Positions 37,401 through 50,626 of a stretch of DNA of 64,000 nt are shown in pieces. The translations under genes and the position numbers were made by a program. The notes under the pieces were generated by a model that did no database searches, was not told where the DNA came from, and worked only from the letters and a program-made list of their open reading frames with translations. Position 1 is the stretch's first letter, and the number at the start of each line of letters is the position of its first letter. This stretch comes from Antitrichia curtipendula (Eukaryota; Streptophyta; Bryopsida; Hypnales; Leucodontaceae): NCBI GenBank assembly GCA_951230915.1, contig OX579635.1, positions 21,948,001-22,012,000 of the forward strand. Direction: 5' to 3'.

Positions 37401-40400
37401 ATGACCTGCAGATTCAACGTCATCTAAGCTTCGAAATCAGTTAGTACATTGCTCTCTATTTGCAGAACAAATATTGCGAATGTAAGTTTGTACGTTGGGC
37501 TTCGATGAAGTTTAGATTCACACGTGATTGGAGCTTCTGAAATGATTTACCGTTTCTATGAATCAGTCGATCAATAATCGTGCCGGTTATTCAATTACTT
37601 TGAACTGCCTGCCTAGCAAGTTGAAATTCTGCATCATCTTACTTATTCAGTTGGTTTTAATTTTCGTGCTGCAGAAACCTTAGTCGTAATAGCTTCTCAG
37701 GGTTACCAGAGCTCTCACAGATTTTCCAAAGCTGGCTTCCTCAAAACGTGGGAGTTCTAGATCTATCAGGTCTATATATTGGTGGCGCTCTTCCAGCAGA
37801 CTGGAGCGCACATCCCGATCTCTTATCACGAGAGAAATTGTAAGTGAAGTGCAAGTTATCTATGTTCTTTCGAGTAGTCACAGTAATCACCTCAATGAAA
37901 AGGCTCATTACTTTTGAGAGGCAAGAGTTGGAGATTCCGAAATTCGTCAGTACATAGTCCATATTAGTCTTGTAGACAATACAGCTCCTTGGAATGGGTG
38001 GTCTCTGGTGAGAGATGGTACATTATTAAAGGACTGAGTGCATGGATTCTGAAAAAATAGGATATCAGTCTGAAATTTCATGAGTGAAATTGAAGCAGAT
38101 AATGACGTCATTTCCTTCAGGCATTGAGAATATAATACAGCATAGAAAAGCTAAATTGCAGAAACAAAGAACAACTTTGAAATATTAGTTGCAAGCCTTG
38201 AAGGGATTATCATTCATCAACGTAAGTAATGGAGATTTAGGTCAGTATCGCCCTATTTCAGTCCCACATTTTCAATTAGTACCAAGCCTCCCTGCTGTTT
38301 AAGTTTAGACAGGCTCCATGTGTAGTAAACCTTGATTGGTTTCTTCCATGGTGTACAGGTATCTTAATGAGATCAACATCAGCGGAGTTTTGAACATCTC
38401 GAGCATACTATCTGGCATTCAGAATTTGCCAGCGGACAGAAATTCGAATTCAAGAACTTTGAGCGTGCTGAGCTTGATGAACAACAACATCACAGATGTG
38501 GTTTTTGAGCAGCAGTTTTTAAATTCTAGTGGGAACATCAAATTCTAGTGAGTCTTCTTTTCAATTCTGCACATAGTAACCCTAGTTTTTTGCAAAAGAT
38601 GTGTTGAATTCAGTTCTTTAATCTGGTATACAGTTTACAGTTATTGGTAAATAATGTTTTTTTCTTCTTTTGTATGTCTGCACTACTTCATGGACCATTG
38701 CTTTCTTGTCCAGTTTGGGAGGTAATCCGTACTGCTCGACAGCATCAGCTGATGCTGATGGAAGAAGGTGTTTCTGCGAGCAGTATTGTGTCATATCAGG
38801 TAATTCCAGAGAATTGAGAACTCGCCTTCTTTGATTCTTTAGAGTTTAGATGATTTTACATTCAGTACTGAAGCTTTGCAACACTGGCGTGTATGGATTA
38901 TCGTATTGTCATCCTAGAACTAGTAATGTTGTAACCATACTATTTGCGAGACTATTTGGCTATAATAGAACCTGGCAAACTTGTTTTGGGAACACAGAGG
39001 TTAATTGGTGGTGTGATTTTCTGTTTTTTGCAATGATGTATTAACATATTTCCGATTTGGCGACTCATTGCAGAGCCTCCAAAGAAGATTGACTACAAGG
39101 CCGTCATCATTCCAACCGTCATTTGTGGAGTCGCACTGCTAGCCGTGATCTTATGCTTAGCTATCTTTATTCACCGAAAAAACAAGCATATGGACACTCT
39201 CGTGAAAAGTACTGAAGTTGTTACGCCTTTTTCAGCGTCCATTATCGATTTATCTTGAACTAAAAAATGTTCTCCATTAGTTCTAAGAATTAGAACATTC
39301 GACTATTCCAGTTTTTCTACTTTTCTAACTTTTCAGAATATTCATTGTGATCTTCAATGTTGGTTTGGCAATGTGTAGGGTTTGAAGAGTCTGACGTGAG
39401 AGCGAAGAGATACGATTACCATGCACTTCGCACTGCCACGAAGAACTTCTCTGAAGAGATGAAACTGGGTCAAGGTGGATATGGTACTGTTTACAAGGTA
39501 CGAAAACAATCTGCAATCTGTTACACCAATACACACTCGTTGAAGATTGGATGCTTTGAGGAACAAGCTTGGTGACCTAAAACTTACTTCAAATCTACTT
39601 ATTCATTCACTGGTTCGGAGCGCTTGTACCTATGGCCCAACATGTTGCTTTTAGTAATTCCTCCGCGGTAGGGTTTGACTCCAAGATTCAGGAAATCCAG
39701 GTTGAGGATATTGAGACATTTCATTCTTATTTTGAGAAATGTAGCAATTTGATTGGTTCAAAATTGGAAGGTTGTCCTGTAAGCTTTCTACCTTATCCTT
39801 TTGGCTATGGGACAAGAAATTTTATAATCGATGAAAAATTGGTAAGGACACATCTACATGTGGAAGCACGTTTTTAAAAGTCTATTTTTAATGTGTTTTC
39901 ATCTCATTCCATGGGCTCCAAATAGCCTTGTTTTGACCTCGACTTTTTTCTTGTCCTCGAGGTTGTTCGGAGAAGAATAAACCTGCCCTTAAGCTTGCAG
40001 TTCTGAATGGACCGAAGTGATCGAGTGAATCGGGATTTTGCAGGGAATACTAACAAACAACACACAGGTGGCTGTGAAGAAATTATCTATGAAGACTGAA
40101 CAAGCCGGCGAGGACTTTCTGAATGAAGTTCTTCTGATTACGAATCTTCAACATCGTAACCTTGTAGCTCTTAAAGGGTATTGCCTCCATGGGAAAGAGA
40201 TGCTCCTAGTGTATGAGCTTGTTGACTTCTGTGATTTGGACAAGCTTCTGTTCCAAGGTGGGTATCTAATCTTCATCATAGATGTTTTCGCCTGATACTT
40301 ATTGGATTGACGTTTCTACTCGTTACCAAGCTAGTAATTAGAACCTTCATGTAGACCAAAATGAGGCAGTCAAAGGTACTCTGTGATCAAATCAACTTAC

Positions 40401-42176
40401 AACAAGAGCAGCACGTCCACAAGTCTTTGATTATGATGGTCTTTCGTGTGCCCTTAATTAATGACTAATGACTAATGGCTTCTTAATTTATTATGCAGGT
40501 TCATCTAGTGTAAATGTATGGCAAGTGGTCGGCTGGCCAGCAAGAAAGCGCATTTGTCTGGGAATTGCGCAAGGTTTATATTATCTGCATGCATCATCTC
40601 AGACCAAAATTATCCATCGAGATATCAAAGCCAGCAATATTCTGTTGGATAAGGATCTGAATGCCAAGATTGCTGATTTTGGCTTGGCGAGGCCAATAGA
40701 AGATAAAAAATCTGAGATTTTAACCGAGCAACGTGCTGGCACACTGTGAGTATCCTGACCCAACATCGCAGTGGCATGGGGACTTATTTCAATCTTCTTT
40801 GGTCAATAAATATTTTGCTGGTCATTATTGGATACCGAAGAAGAGAATTTGTTTTATTGTTGATTGTTGAATCCAGCTTCGGCCTTCAAGTTGGATAAAC
40901 TTCGTCATCAATTCTGCAATTTTCTTATACTGAAAGGCATGATTGCACTTCTTTGTTTGTCATGCAGTGGTTATATAGCACCAGAGTACATCCTGTATGG
41001 CCAATTGAGCGAAAAGGCCGATGTTTTCAGCTTTGGCGTTCTGCTCTTGGAGATTGTGAGTGGGACAAGGAATAAGGACCCCAGTCAATCGGAAGATGAG
41101 GTTTACTTGCCCAAACGGGTGAGTTTTTTTTTGGCATCACATGTGTCGCTTTCATCTTTCCAAATTCTTTTTTGAAACCCATGCGTTGGTATATTAATAA
41201 TGAATTCCTCCGGATATTATAGTGCTTGAACTGAGAAATTAGTACGAAGTCCACTTTGGGAGATTATAGGCAATTTCAAAACATCCTAGACACAATTTTC
41301 ATATTTAAAAAATGTAGGGCATGGTTTCTTATAAATGTGGGATTATGACAAATGAAGCTATTTTGTAAATAGGGTGTTGTTTTTAGCATGTGTAATCAAG
41401 GGTGCTAAGAATTCATATATAACAAACTCTTTGTAGATATTGAACGCAGATACCGCAAATGCTTACACTAAGTTCCTTCCGTGGGATGATTTCCAAGATT
41501 ATACTGTACAGTCTACCTAAGGCTGTACGAGCTTTACATCCACAATGGCGACAAGCTTAACACTAGAGGAAATCTTTGCAAATTTGTTCCGTGTATTTCA
41601 TTCAGTTTTGAAATATTCGATTATTCCTATGTCAAAGTACACTTATCAAGAGTCAGATTCTTTGCCAACAAGATATTATTTAACAAGTAGTAGCATGCAA
41701 ATACTCAGTTCTTCATGGGTTGTACTGTACTGTACAATAGTAGTGAGATCTCGGGGACCAAATGACTGTGGAAATCTTCTAATAGGCAGCAATGGATGCT
41801 TGTCTTGCAGGCTTGGAAACGTCACAAGGAAGATAGGCTGATAGAAGTGATTGACCCAAGACTTCGTGTGAGCGAACGTGAAGAAATGGAGGTGCGACGA
41901 GTCCTGGAGACGGCTGTTATGTGTGTCAACAGATCCCCAGAGAAGCGGCCCACCATGTTCCGAGTGGTGGCCATGTTGGCAGGAAATGCAGACGAGGATA
42001 ATGCTGCCGTCCCCATGGGAGACTCCTATGGTTGGCCGGAATATATAGCGCCTTCTGGATTCCGCAGTGATGACCCGTTGCTCATGGCCTCATCGTCCAC
42101 AACTGGGTCCACATCCACAGGCCCGATCACGAATGGCAATGCTACCATTGAGCTCAGTTCAATACTAAGAAGGTAA
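34495..42176 (+). CDS. Leucine-rich repeat receptor-like protein kinase
   Basis: Sixteen exons join in phase to 812 aa: 34495-34594, 34996-35221, 35711-35782, 35910-35981, 36564-36635, 36879-37028, 37315-37389, 37675-37839, 38359-38547, 38714-38799, 39074-39208, 39379-39497, 40044-40257, 40499-40745, 40968-41118, 41811-42176. Order: signal peptide ([20 protein letters not shown]), LRR N-terminal cap with NWRGVTC, LRRs on exact 72-bp exons (phase-2 modules), a C-F-C-rich cap, one TM helix ([20 protein letters not shown]), then kinase. Kinase motifs are [28 protein letters not shown] (RD type), DFGLARP and GYIAPEY. All key residues are present, so it should be an active plasma-membrane Ser/Thr kinase sensing an unknown ligand. 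It resembles the LRR-VIII-like plant group. No break was found. Confidence 0.94.
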
Positions 42177-43436
42177 CAGTAACTGGAGCTGCCATTTTTT
42201 CTAGGCCAACTTCTTGCACATCGGATAGAAATGAATTTCATCGGAGTTAAGTGGAATGTTAGCTCCTGAGCTTCCCTTAACCTAGGGCTTGTAGATTAAA
42301 ATCAGAGACAGACGGTCTCCTTCAACTGTACATTTCGGTTTCTTAGAATTGCAGAAATACAATTTAATTTGAACATGATTGTTCCAGAAAATGTATAGAT
42401 TACACTCCAGTCAATATTGTAACATGGATACGCTTCTGATACTATCTCGAGCGATACTGAGCTGGTTCTAATTGTTGAATTAGTCTGAAGTACTTTCAGG
42501 AGGGGTGTCCAAGCTTTCCATTTTTGCTGCGAGATTGTACTCTTTCTTTCCAATTTTGGCCCTGAATTAACTAGTCTGAGTCCAAAAAAGCTTGTCTCCA
42601 AAATCATTGCCTCTTGTGTAGAGTTTCAAGTCTAGGAACAAAGTCGCTTCTATTTTTGAACCAAATGCTCACATTAATTCCTTAGTAGTTGACAAGATTT
42701 GACCTGTTTTCCACCAAGAGGGTTGCTGAGGGAAAAGAAACTGTAGCTCTCAGGGAACATAAGCTACACATGCTATGTCTGCAGCGACGAGTGATATCCT
42801 TACACAAGAGAAATCTGTATTATTGAGCCAATATTGTGAATTGACTCAGAAACTCTGCGGACCGAGTTCGCTTTGCCAAACCATGTGTTGGTTGCCGCCA
42901 GTACAGTACAGTAGGGTCCAACAATAAATCGAACTACTACTTGTATCATTCAGAAAACTTTGTATAAATTAAAATGAATTTGTCATTTAATATCTCACAT
43001 AATTAACATTCAATTCTAAGGCAATCCTAATGAAGTATACCAAATTTCAGGTTTGAAAAAATAAATTTCCATTTTTCATGAATTTCTAAAGTCAATTCTC
43101 ATGGATTACGTAATAATGTAATTGAAAAAATTGGTGATGAATTTTTTTAATTTGATTGCACAAAGATGTAGGAGACATCCGTACACACATCTTTCATGTT
43201 AAAAAGTACCCCATTAAGTAACAAAAATATGATCTATGAAGTGTTCAGTATGAACCAAAATTAGTAAAATTAATATTTTTTTATTTTAAGTAAATTTTGG
43301 CAAAAAAATTGTACCATCATGTTCAAAGGTACAAAATTAGTGAGAGTGCAAGGTTCAAATACCAAAATTTAATTAAAATCTATTTTTTTAGCAGCCATAT
43401 TGCTCAAAGAAAAATTTGAATTATTTTTGTACCCCA
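42177..43436. other. 3' flank and partial foldback copy
   Basis: After the kinase gene there is probable 3' UTR. From about 42903 (CAGTACAGTACAGTAGGG) to 43436 the DNA resembles half of the 43437-44315 element (CATAATTAACATTCAATTCT, TATACCAAATTT, GATGAATTTTTTTAATT, ATGTTCAAAGGTACAAAATT), so a second, truncated or tandem family member abuts it. No gene is seen. Confidence 0.5.
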
Positions 43437-44315
43437 CTGTACAGTACCCGGCAAGCACGAATCGTCCACTCTATTTTGCCAGTCAAAAGAAAATTGTAGA
43501 ATGTATCATATGGTTAACATTTTTCATCTTGCATAATTAACATTCACTTCTTATGCAATTCCGATCAAGCATACCAAATTTGAATTTCAGAAAATCAAAA
43601 TTCTATTTTTGGTGAATTCTTTCATTAAATTTTAATGATTTTATACAATAATTCATTGAAAAATATAGATGATGAATTTTTTTAATTCAATTGTGGCAAT
43701 ATGTAGGAAATACCTACACGCACATCTTTCCTTCAATAGGCATTTCCAAAAACTTTTAGAATTTCCTCACAAAGGTTTCAAAGGTTGTCGTGACAATGTC
43801 CAATTTTTGAAAAATAGATATTTCTTTATTGTAATTAGATTTTGGCAAAACAACTATACATTCATGTTCAAATGTACAAAATTAGTAACAACATAAAGGT
43901 CAAATAGAAAAATCTAATTACAATAAAGAAATATCTATTTTTCAAAAATTGGACATTGTCACGACAACCTTTGAAACCTTTGTGAGGAAATTCTAAAAGT
44001 TTTTGGAAATGTCTATTGAAGGAAAGATGTGCGTGTAAATGTTTCCTATATATTGTCGCAATTGAATTTAAAAAATTAATCACCAACGATTTTCAATCAA
44101 TTATCATATAAAACTATGAATTTTAAGTGAAATAATTCACTAAAAATGCAATTTTACTTTTTTGAAACCCAAATTTGGTATGCTTGATTGGAAGTGCGTA
44201 AGAATTGACTGTTGATTATGCAAGACAAAAAATGTCAATCATAATATATATTGTTCAAAGTTCTTTTGATTGGCAGAATGGGGTGGACGATTCAAAGTTG
44301 CCGGGTACTGTACAG
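43437..44315. mobile_element. Foldback DNA element (879 bp)
   Basis: The terminal repeats CTGTACAGTACCCGGCA / TGCCGGGTACTGTACAG (reverse complement, with two differences further in) continue as GAATCGTCCAC. An inner nearly perfect inverted repeat is centred at 43876 (GGACATTGTCACGACAACC and complement). There is no transposase. I could not define a target duplication, so superfamily is open. Related sequence: 26425-27600 and 42903-43436. Confidence 0.78.
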
Positions 44316-46196
44316 CAGGAGACTCTGAAATCTTGCGGGCATGAAGAATCGACCCTACGAAAGGGCTATAAACCGTGCGTTCGGATTTTGAAATGGACTA
44401 AATTTCCTAACGAAGCTGAATGTGATTGCAACTGCGCTATTCTAGGATGACTGAGTAGTGCATAGGGTCCAGTAGTATGTGTTATTCATCACTCATGAAT
44501 GCGTTATTAAATACGTGAGATGAAATTGCAAAATGCAGTAAGAGATAAAAATTAAATGTCATTTGTGGTGGGGTCTACAATAATGGAAGAAAAACGCATA
44601 CCTTTGGTCCAATGTCATAAGATTTATAGATTCATTTTACTCGCATGTGCATTCAATTGCATGCCATGTCTAAAACAAATTCAAGAACAACTGAAAGCAT
44701 GATTTACAGTGCACTAGCTGCTGGATGGTGAAACTGTGTTGCACATTTTCATTTACGAGAATCAAGCCATATCCACTTTGTTAACTAACTCATTCCCAGG
44801 ACATGGTTGTTGAGTTCTTTCTTCAAGAGAAGGATTTGCAAATGTGAAAGGCAAAAAGATTCAGTGAAAGCAAAACTTAGAAGCAAGCTTGCTACTTTCA
44901 AGAGGAACCATGAAATCTACAAACAAAGAATGCAAACATTCTCCTATATTGTGAATATAGTGACTGAGAATTGACAACGGTGCAATAATAAAGATGAAGG
45001 TCGTCTTTGGCAGATTAAGGCGGCGCAGTTTGGCTGGGGGAGTAGCCAAAGCAACTACAATAGAGAAGATTATGGGTACAACAAGAATCAAGAGTTGCTT
45101 GAGTAGGCACTACATAAAGATGAGCATCTATTTGTGCAGGAGATGGAGCAGGTCAAAGTGCTGCAATACTCCCATGTCTCTAGTGATTGTGTTGCTGACT
45201 TACAAAGAAAAAATGTCTTCAAGCAACATCCATTGAAGTTGGCATCCTTTCTAGAGAAAATAGGAGTCGGCGATGCAAGTAGAGAGAAGAATGGACGATG
45301 TTCAAGCAAGATTGAAGCCCGTAATGATGATTGGCTCCCTGACATTGACAATGACCAACACAAGATGAGTGATGAAGCTAAAGAAGGCACAAGTAGCATC
45401 AAGGTGGACCTCGTCTAATCTACTACCAAACTATTGCGTAGCAGAAGTAAGCTACAACTTAAACTACGAAGTGACTCCACGTTGTCAATTTTGAAGTTGA
45501 TAATTCAACCATAGGTCTTGGGGAGGCCAATGAGGATACAAAGGCATGGTAGGTTGAGGAGCTCCGAAGCATCGAATTGAAAAAGAGTAGCCAATAGCAT
45601 AGAGCCCCATCAATTGACTTTGTGGATTAAGTTACTAGTTCTTTTGGAGCTCCTACTGTTGAGCCATCAACAAGGTCATCAATAAGACCACCATAACGTA
45701 CTTCAAAGCGTAGGAAAAAGGTCAGTGACATTAGAGAAAAAATGAGATCTTTGCAGAGCCGCTCCAACATCCTCCAAAGACCCTGCAGATTGGGTTTCCT
45801 GGTGCTTAACGATTTGTTTTTCCCCTATTCCCGTTCACACTCATTCGCCATGTCGGGAACTTCTCAATGGCTCAGAATCCAAGAGAAAGAGCTTAATGAT
45901 TAAGGTTAAGGTACTGAAATACACCTTAACCCTAATTATTAAGCCCTTTCTACTTAGCTAAACATTGAACTCAATTTAAATTGTGGAAAAAATATAAATG
46001 TTCCAAAATAATCTAAGGACCTACCATACATAACTCTTTATATGAGAAAGTGAAAGACACATTTGGTAAACAATTGGTGAGAATGAAGGGGAAAGAAGTT
46101 AATCCTATAGAGATATCAATAGTTCATCTTGAATCCTCAAAAGTTATGGGATAATATGAAGATAGACCCTCATTGTCAAATGTAGAAATTGTATTT
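44316..46196. other. Possible decayed coding region, no family recognised
   Basis: Adjacent frames at about 44990-45420 carry plausible protein-like composition (SSQSNYNREDYGYNKNQELL in one frame; an open frame to 45418 in another) but with interrupting stops. This could be a degraded retroelement gag or an old gene. Nothing specific enough to name. Confidence 0.2.
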
Positions 46197-46543
46197 GTCA
46201 GATTTTAGACCTCATTTAGGCATAGTAAAATTATTTTTTACAAAAAAATTTGAACTAGATTAATGTGGGTGATGAGGTTAATTTTCATCTCCACAAATCC
46301 ATTTGAAAATTTGAGACTCCACAAAAAAGTTATAGACAAAAGTCAGAGAAGATGTTTGAAAAAGTCCAAAATAATGTCCCTTCCAACCCCTCTCTCAATT
46401 TTGTTCATAATAGTTAGTTGGAGTCTCAAAATTTCAAATGAATTTTCATAGATGAAAGTTAACTTCATCAACCACATTAACTTAGTTCAAAGCTTTTTGA
46501 AAAAACTAATTTCACTATGCTTAAATGAGGTCTAAAATCTGAC
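46197..46543. repeat. 347-bp foldback MITE, family member 1
   Basis: The left arm GTCAGATTTTAGACCTCATT pairs with the right arm ending AATGAGGTCTAAAATCTGAC, and the complementarity continues inward (TTTTCATCT, AAATTTGAGACTCCA and complements). It shares TTAGGCATAG, TTTGAACTA, TCATCTCCA and GACTCCA-type words with the foldback at 51095-51455, hence one family. Confidence 0.75.
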
Positions 46544-49046
46544 TTTGAATACAGTTCTTGCATTTCAGTTAAGTATGAGCGGTTGAACTCCTATTAATCA
46601 TAATTTCTATAATTATCCCATATGGATTGTTGTACCTACTGCTACCCCAATTGTATAAAGAGGTTCCTCTTTGCATTCCCTTGCTCACAAATTGAAGTAA
46701 GTGGATGTTGAAGTTGTTTTTAAGTTTTTGCAATTTACAGAGTGAAAAATAAAAAAGTCAAAATTTTGAGGTCAAATTTCAATCAATAAAAATTAAAAAT
46801 TTGTGAAACTTGTAATGTTTGACTCTAGTCAAGATGTACACTTTTCCTATAAAAAAATGAGATATTTGACTTTTCACAAAATATTATTCTTACATAGAAA
46901 TTTCATTCAAATAATAATAGGTCAAAATATAGTCCGTTCTAAGTGAAATTGCACATTAGGGTAGATTTCCTTGGAACAACAACATTTTTAAATTTCACTT
47001 CATAAGTTCAATTTCTCAATTTAACAGAGCAATTTATATGATGACCAATTGCTTTTGGGAATCACTGCATACAGTGGGGTCATTGCACGAAACACTTGTA
47101 CTATTTGTTGCGTTTTGCCTTTTTGGTCAGTCAGTACTATAGGTACTATTAGTACTGTGAGTACTATAGCGGTGTGGAAGAAGAAATCTGGGCCGTTAAT
47201 CTTTCTGATGATCTTCTGCGCCGCTACCACGTGTACATCCGTGATTGGATGATAGGGACGGATGGTGAGGTCTGTTCATCCGAGGGGGGGGGGCTTGGAT
47301 GGACGGATGTATGTGGATGAATTGTGAATGATGTTCTTCATCCGCCCGTGCCTTGTCTCTCTCATCTGGTCGTGGGTATGGCGGCGGCGCAATCTCGTAG
47401 GATTTTTTGAGCTTCCGCCGAACATTGCAAGTGCTGGTCGGTATGCTTGGTCAACCCAGTTGGAGGAAGGATTCGACGGTGATGTGGGAGAACTGTGAGA
47501 GATTGCGTATGTTGCTGAAGGTGGACAATTTATGTTGCTATTGGTTGGTATCGGGAAAATGGCGTCTTCTGTGCTTTGTTAGTTGGGAGAGGACGTTCGG
47601 TGAGTGCAGCAGTAGGAAGGTCGGCGATTACGATTGACTGCTGCTCTGGTGAGAACAACAGTGGCTTCTGCGGGAAGAAGGCGGCGAGGGTTTGCTGGTG
47701 GCGTGTGGAGGACTACTTCGACGTGAATTGCCGGCAGAAGCTCTACAGGTTTTGCGCCAACAAATCCCTCCTCCGCTTCGTCAGGTGAGTCCCTGGCCTT
47801 GTACTCCCTCCTCCTCTTCTTATTTTTCTGCACGTTGAACAGCACCAATTGGTGGCTGCAGCGTACTCGTACAGCAATTGCTGGCGCGCGTGGTGCTGAA
47901 CTAGGGTTTTAGTGTTGTAGTTTATTTTGCCGACGATTATGTGCTCCACTGTATGCTAATTTTAGTTCCTGCTTCCACCACGTTTGGATAGTGCTCTCCC
48001 CTAGCGATTAGAGCATGCCTCCGTCTTTGCCAATTGCTGCCCTATAAAATCGTCAAGAACACTTTGTTCATAGGGTGTGCGTCCTATGTTATTGTCCATG
48101 GTTCAGTCCAAATATTTGGGATTACGTTAGTGGTCTTCCTGAACAGTTACAACTTGTCGGTGTATCCCTTCCGCCTTACGTAGTGCGTTGTGGACCTCTA
48201 GAACGGCTGAAATTGAAACCACTAGGGTTCTTCACTACTGATTGTATACTACAGCGTTTATTTTACGTCTCCCTCTAGGTTCAGTGTCCTTCTTGTATAC
48301 TAGTTTCTGGTCTTCAGTACATGGGTGTTCCTTCAGGCTACCGTTGCTGTACTACGTCGTCACTGAAATTCTTGAATTGCACCATCTAGTATGCCAAATA
48401 TAGGATAAATATGCTCATAGTACTTCCGTCGTCCAGCGTTTGCACTACTAGGTGTTCGGGCTGTACTTTATGCTTGATTCCTATACTCCTTCCATACATA
48501 GAGTAGGAAGTGTGCACTCAGGATACGTAATATTTGTTCATGATATACTCTTTCTATTCAATGTATCCATGTTGTACTGTATGCGTACTCGATAGTACTA
48601 TTTGTGTCCTTCAGTGACACAGATTGCTATCGACCGTCCTAGGACCTCGTTTCTTTTCGTGGAGTAGTATTCTTGTGCGCTACTCCTTACTACTCCTTAC
48701 TACTTCTTACTACTCCTTAGTACTCCTTAGTACTCTTTAACGACGGCGACCTTGTTTATGCTGGTACGTTCTCTTTCAACTCTCTGCAGTCTTTTAATTC
48801 CGTGTTTGGTTTATTGTCTTCTGTTGCTTTGTTTTGTCAAGTATTATGGTGGCCGACGTCTGTTACACGTTGTTGGTAAACCACTTATACTGGTCTTGCA
48901 GTCCTTCCTTGTTGCTGTAGGACACTTTGCTGTACTCTGAGTTCCTGGATAGTAAGGTTGGGTACTCATAGTACTACAGCAACAGTGTTGGTCCCCAAGT
49001 AACTAACCTTTCATTTTCCCAATGCCCAGGTCCTTCTTCTTTTTTC
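46544..49046. other. Intergenic / upstream of the SUVR-like gene
   Basis: No clear gene. About 47640-47790 is GC-richer and open on the plus strand (GENNSGFCGKKAARVCWWRV and on), ending at a GTGAGT donor-like site (47787), so a 5' exon or UTR of the downstream gene is possible. Short (C)TACTCCTTA repeats occur at 48680-48735. A G-run lies at 47284-47292. Confidence 0.35.
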
Positions 49047-50353
49047 ATGGCAAGGATGAAGAATACACCTGCGGAGAACCGTGCAAGGGCAGCAGCTGGG
49101 CGAGCGGTGGATTTAAGCGATGACGATGATGACAGTCTGCTGCAAAACGCGGTCGTTACACATGAGAAGAAAGGCAAGCGGCGGGCAAAGCATTCGGATT
49201 TGCCCAGCGGTTCTGAGAAGGAGGGACTAGAGGTTCCCCTTGCTGTTGCGGCAGGTGGTAGCAAGAAGAACAAGAAAGTGGGTAGGACTGCTGTCTCGCA
49301 GCCACCTCTACCCATCAGCCCGGCCACAAGGAAGACGGGGCCCACTTCTCGAAAGAAGCAGAAGCGAGTGACGTCCACTTCTCATGCTAGCGATGAAGAT
49401 TACTCAGCACACACCCAGGATGTCTCCGACGCTGATAGTGCCGAACAGCCAGGCGTCACCACTCCATCAAAGCGGAAGAAACGTTCATCTTCTCCCAAAG
49501 TATACACGGAGACTGAGTGCCGCCGGCAACTTGAATTGCTATATGATCCGGCAAAGCGACCTCCAACTGCTATGTCGGAGGACATATTTGCCACGGTCTA
49601 CAAGTTCGGCCGTGATGGCCTCAACCCACACAGACTACGCATGGACAAAGATGTCTCGTCATCAGATGTGCAAGACTTCTTTGGTCCGGAGAAAGGACGC
49701 AATGGCTTCCTACTTGCAGGGAAGCTCACTCCAGCCTTTAGAAAAGAAGTGGAATCCCTCTACTGCCAATGCTACCAGAAGCCATACAGTAGTACTCATG
49801 TGGGCAAGGAGCTGGCCATGGGTTGGACTCTTCAAGCGAAAGGGGAGAAAATCAATTGGGCTAGCTTTGCAGCGGAGACAAACTTGGGCCAACGGCGAGC
49901 TTATGGTAGGCGGGCAAAGCAGTGGCTGACAAGGCTAGCTGATGCGGTTCAGAAACCACTAGCTGAGGTGGCCGAGGAAGAGGGCTTTTCCAAATATTTG
50001 GATGTGAAAGATGAAAAGCAGCCGATGGTGCAACTGTTCCGTGGTTTGCAAGATGGGACTGAGAATGTCGACAAGAAAGAAGGCATTCTGGCGGTAGGAC
50101 GTCATTCAACTGTGAGCACCGCAGCAGTGGCTGAGAGGTCAATCCATTTTCTCTACTACAGCTGTTCCTTTCACTTGCCTTGCATTCCCTCTTCATACAG
50201 AAATACTTTTGGATGCCCTTCATATTCACCGGTGTCCTCTATGTTTGTTCCTCGCTTGTTCTCCAGATCTGCATGTTTTCAGTAAGTAATTAGTAGTTGT
50301 AGTCTGAGTTCCAATATCTAGTGAAGAAACTCTGCTTTGTCGTACGATATTAC

Positions 50354-50626
50354 CATGTCCCAGTACTATTTAGTACTTCTAGTACTATTTCTTAGTATTG
50401 TTTAGTGCTTTGAGTACTATGCCTGTGTATTATTTTGTACATAGTACTATCTCTCAGTATTGTTTAGTGTTTAGAGTACTATGTCCCAGTATTATTTTGT
50501 ACTTAGAGTACTATGTCTCAGTATTATTTAGTGCTTAGAGTACTATGTTTCAGTTTTATTTTGTACTTAGAGTACTATGTCTCAACATTATTTTGTACTT
50601 ACAGTACTATGTCCCAGTACTACTTA
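50354..50626. repeat. Degenerate ~40-bp minisatellite in the first intron
   Basis: The unit is roughly GAGTACTATGTCTCAGTATT plus ATTTTGTACTTA, repeated six to seven times with substitutions. The CACTA element at 50627 is inserted at its right edge. Similar TAGTACT words recur at 48680-48735 and 53855-53935 in the same locus. Confidence 0.7.

Noticed and set aside
37467..37485. 16-nt microexon candidate (TTGCAG ... GTAAGT) in the receptor kinase
   Set aside because: Including it breaks the frame at the next exon (stop at AAA CCT TAG). Skipping it gives the expected LRR reading L-N-L-S-R-N.
39632..39877. 81-codon frame within a receptor-kinase intron
   Set aside because: It lies between kinase exons 39379-39497 and 40044-40257, which join in phase without it, and it has no known domain.
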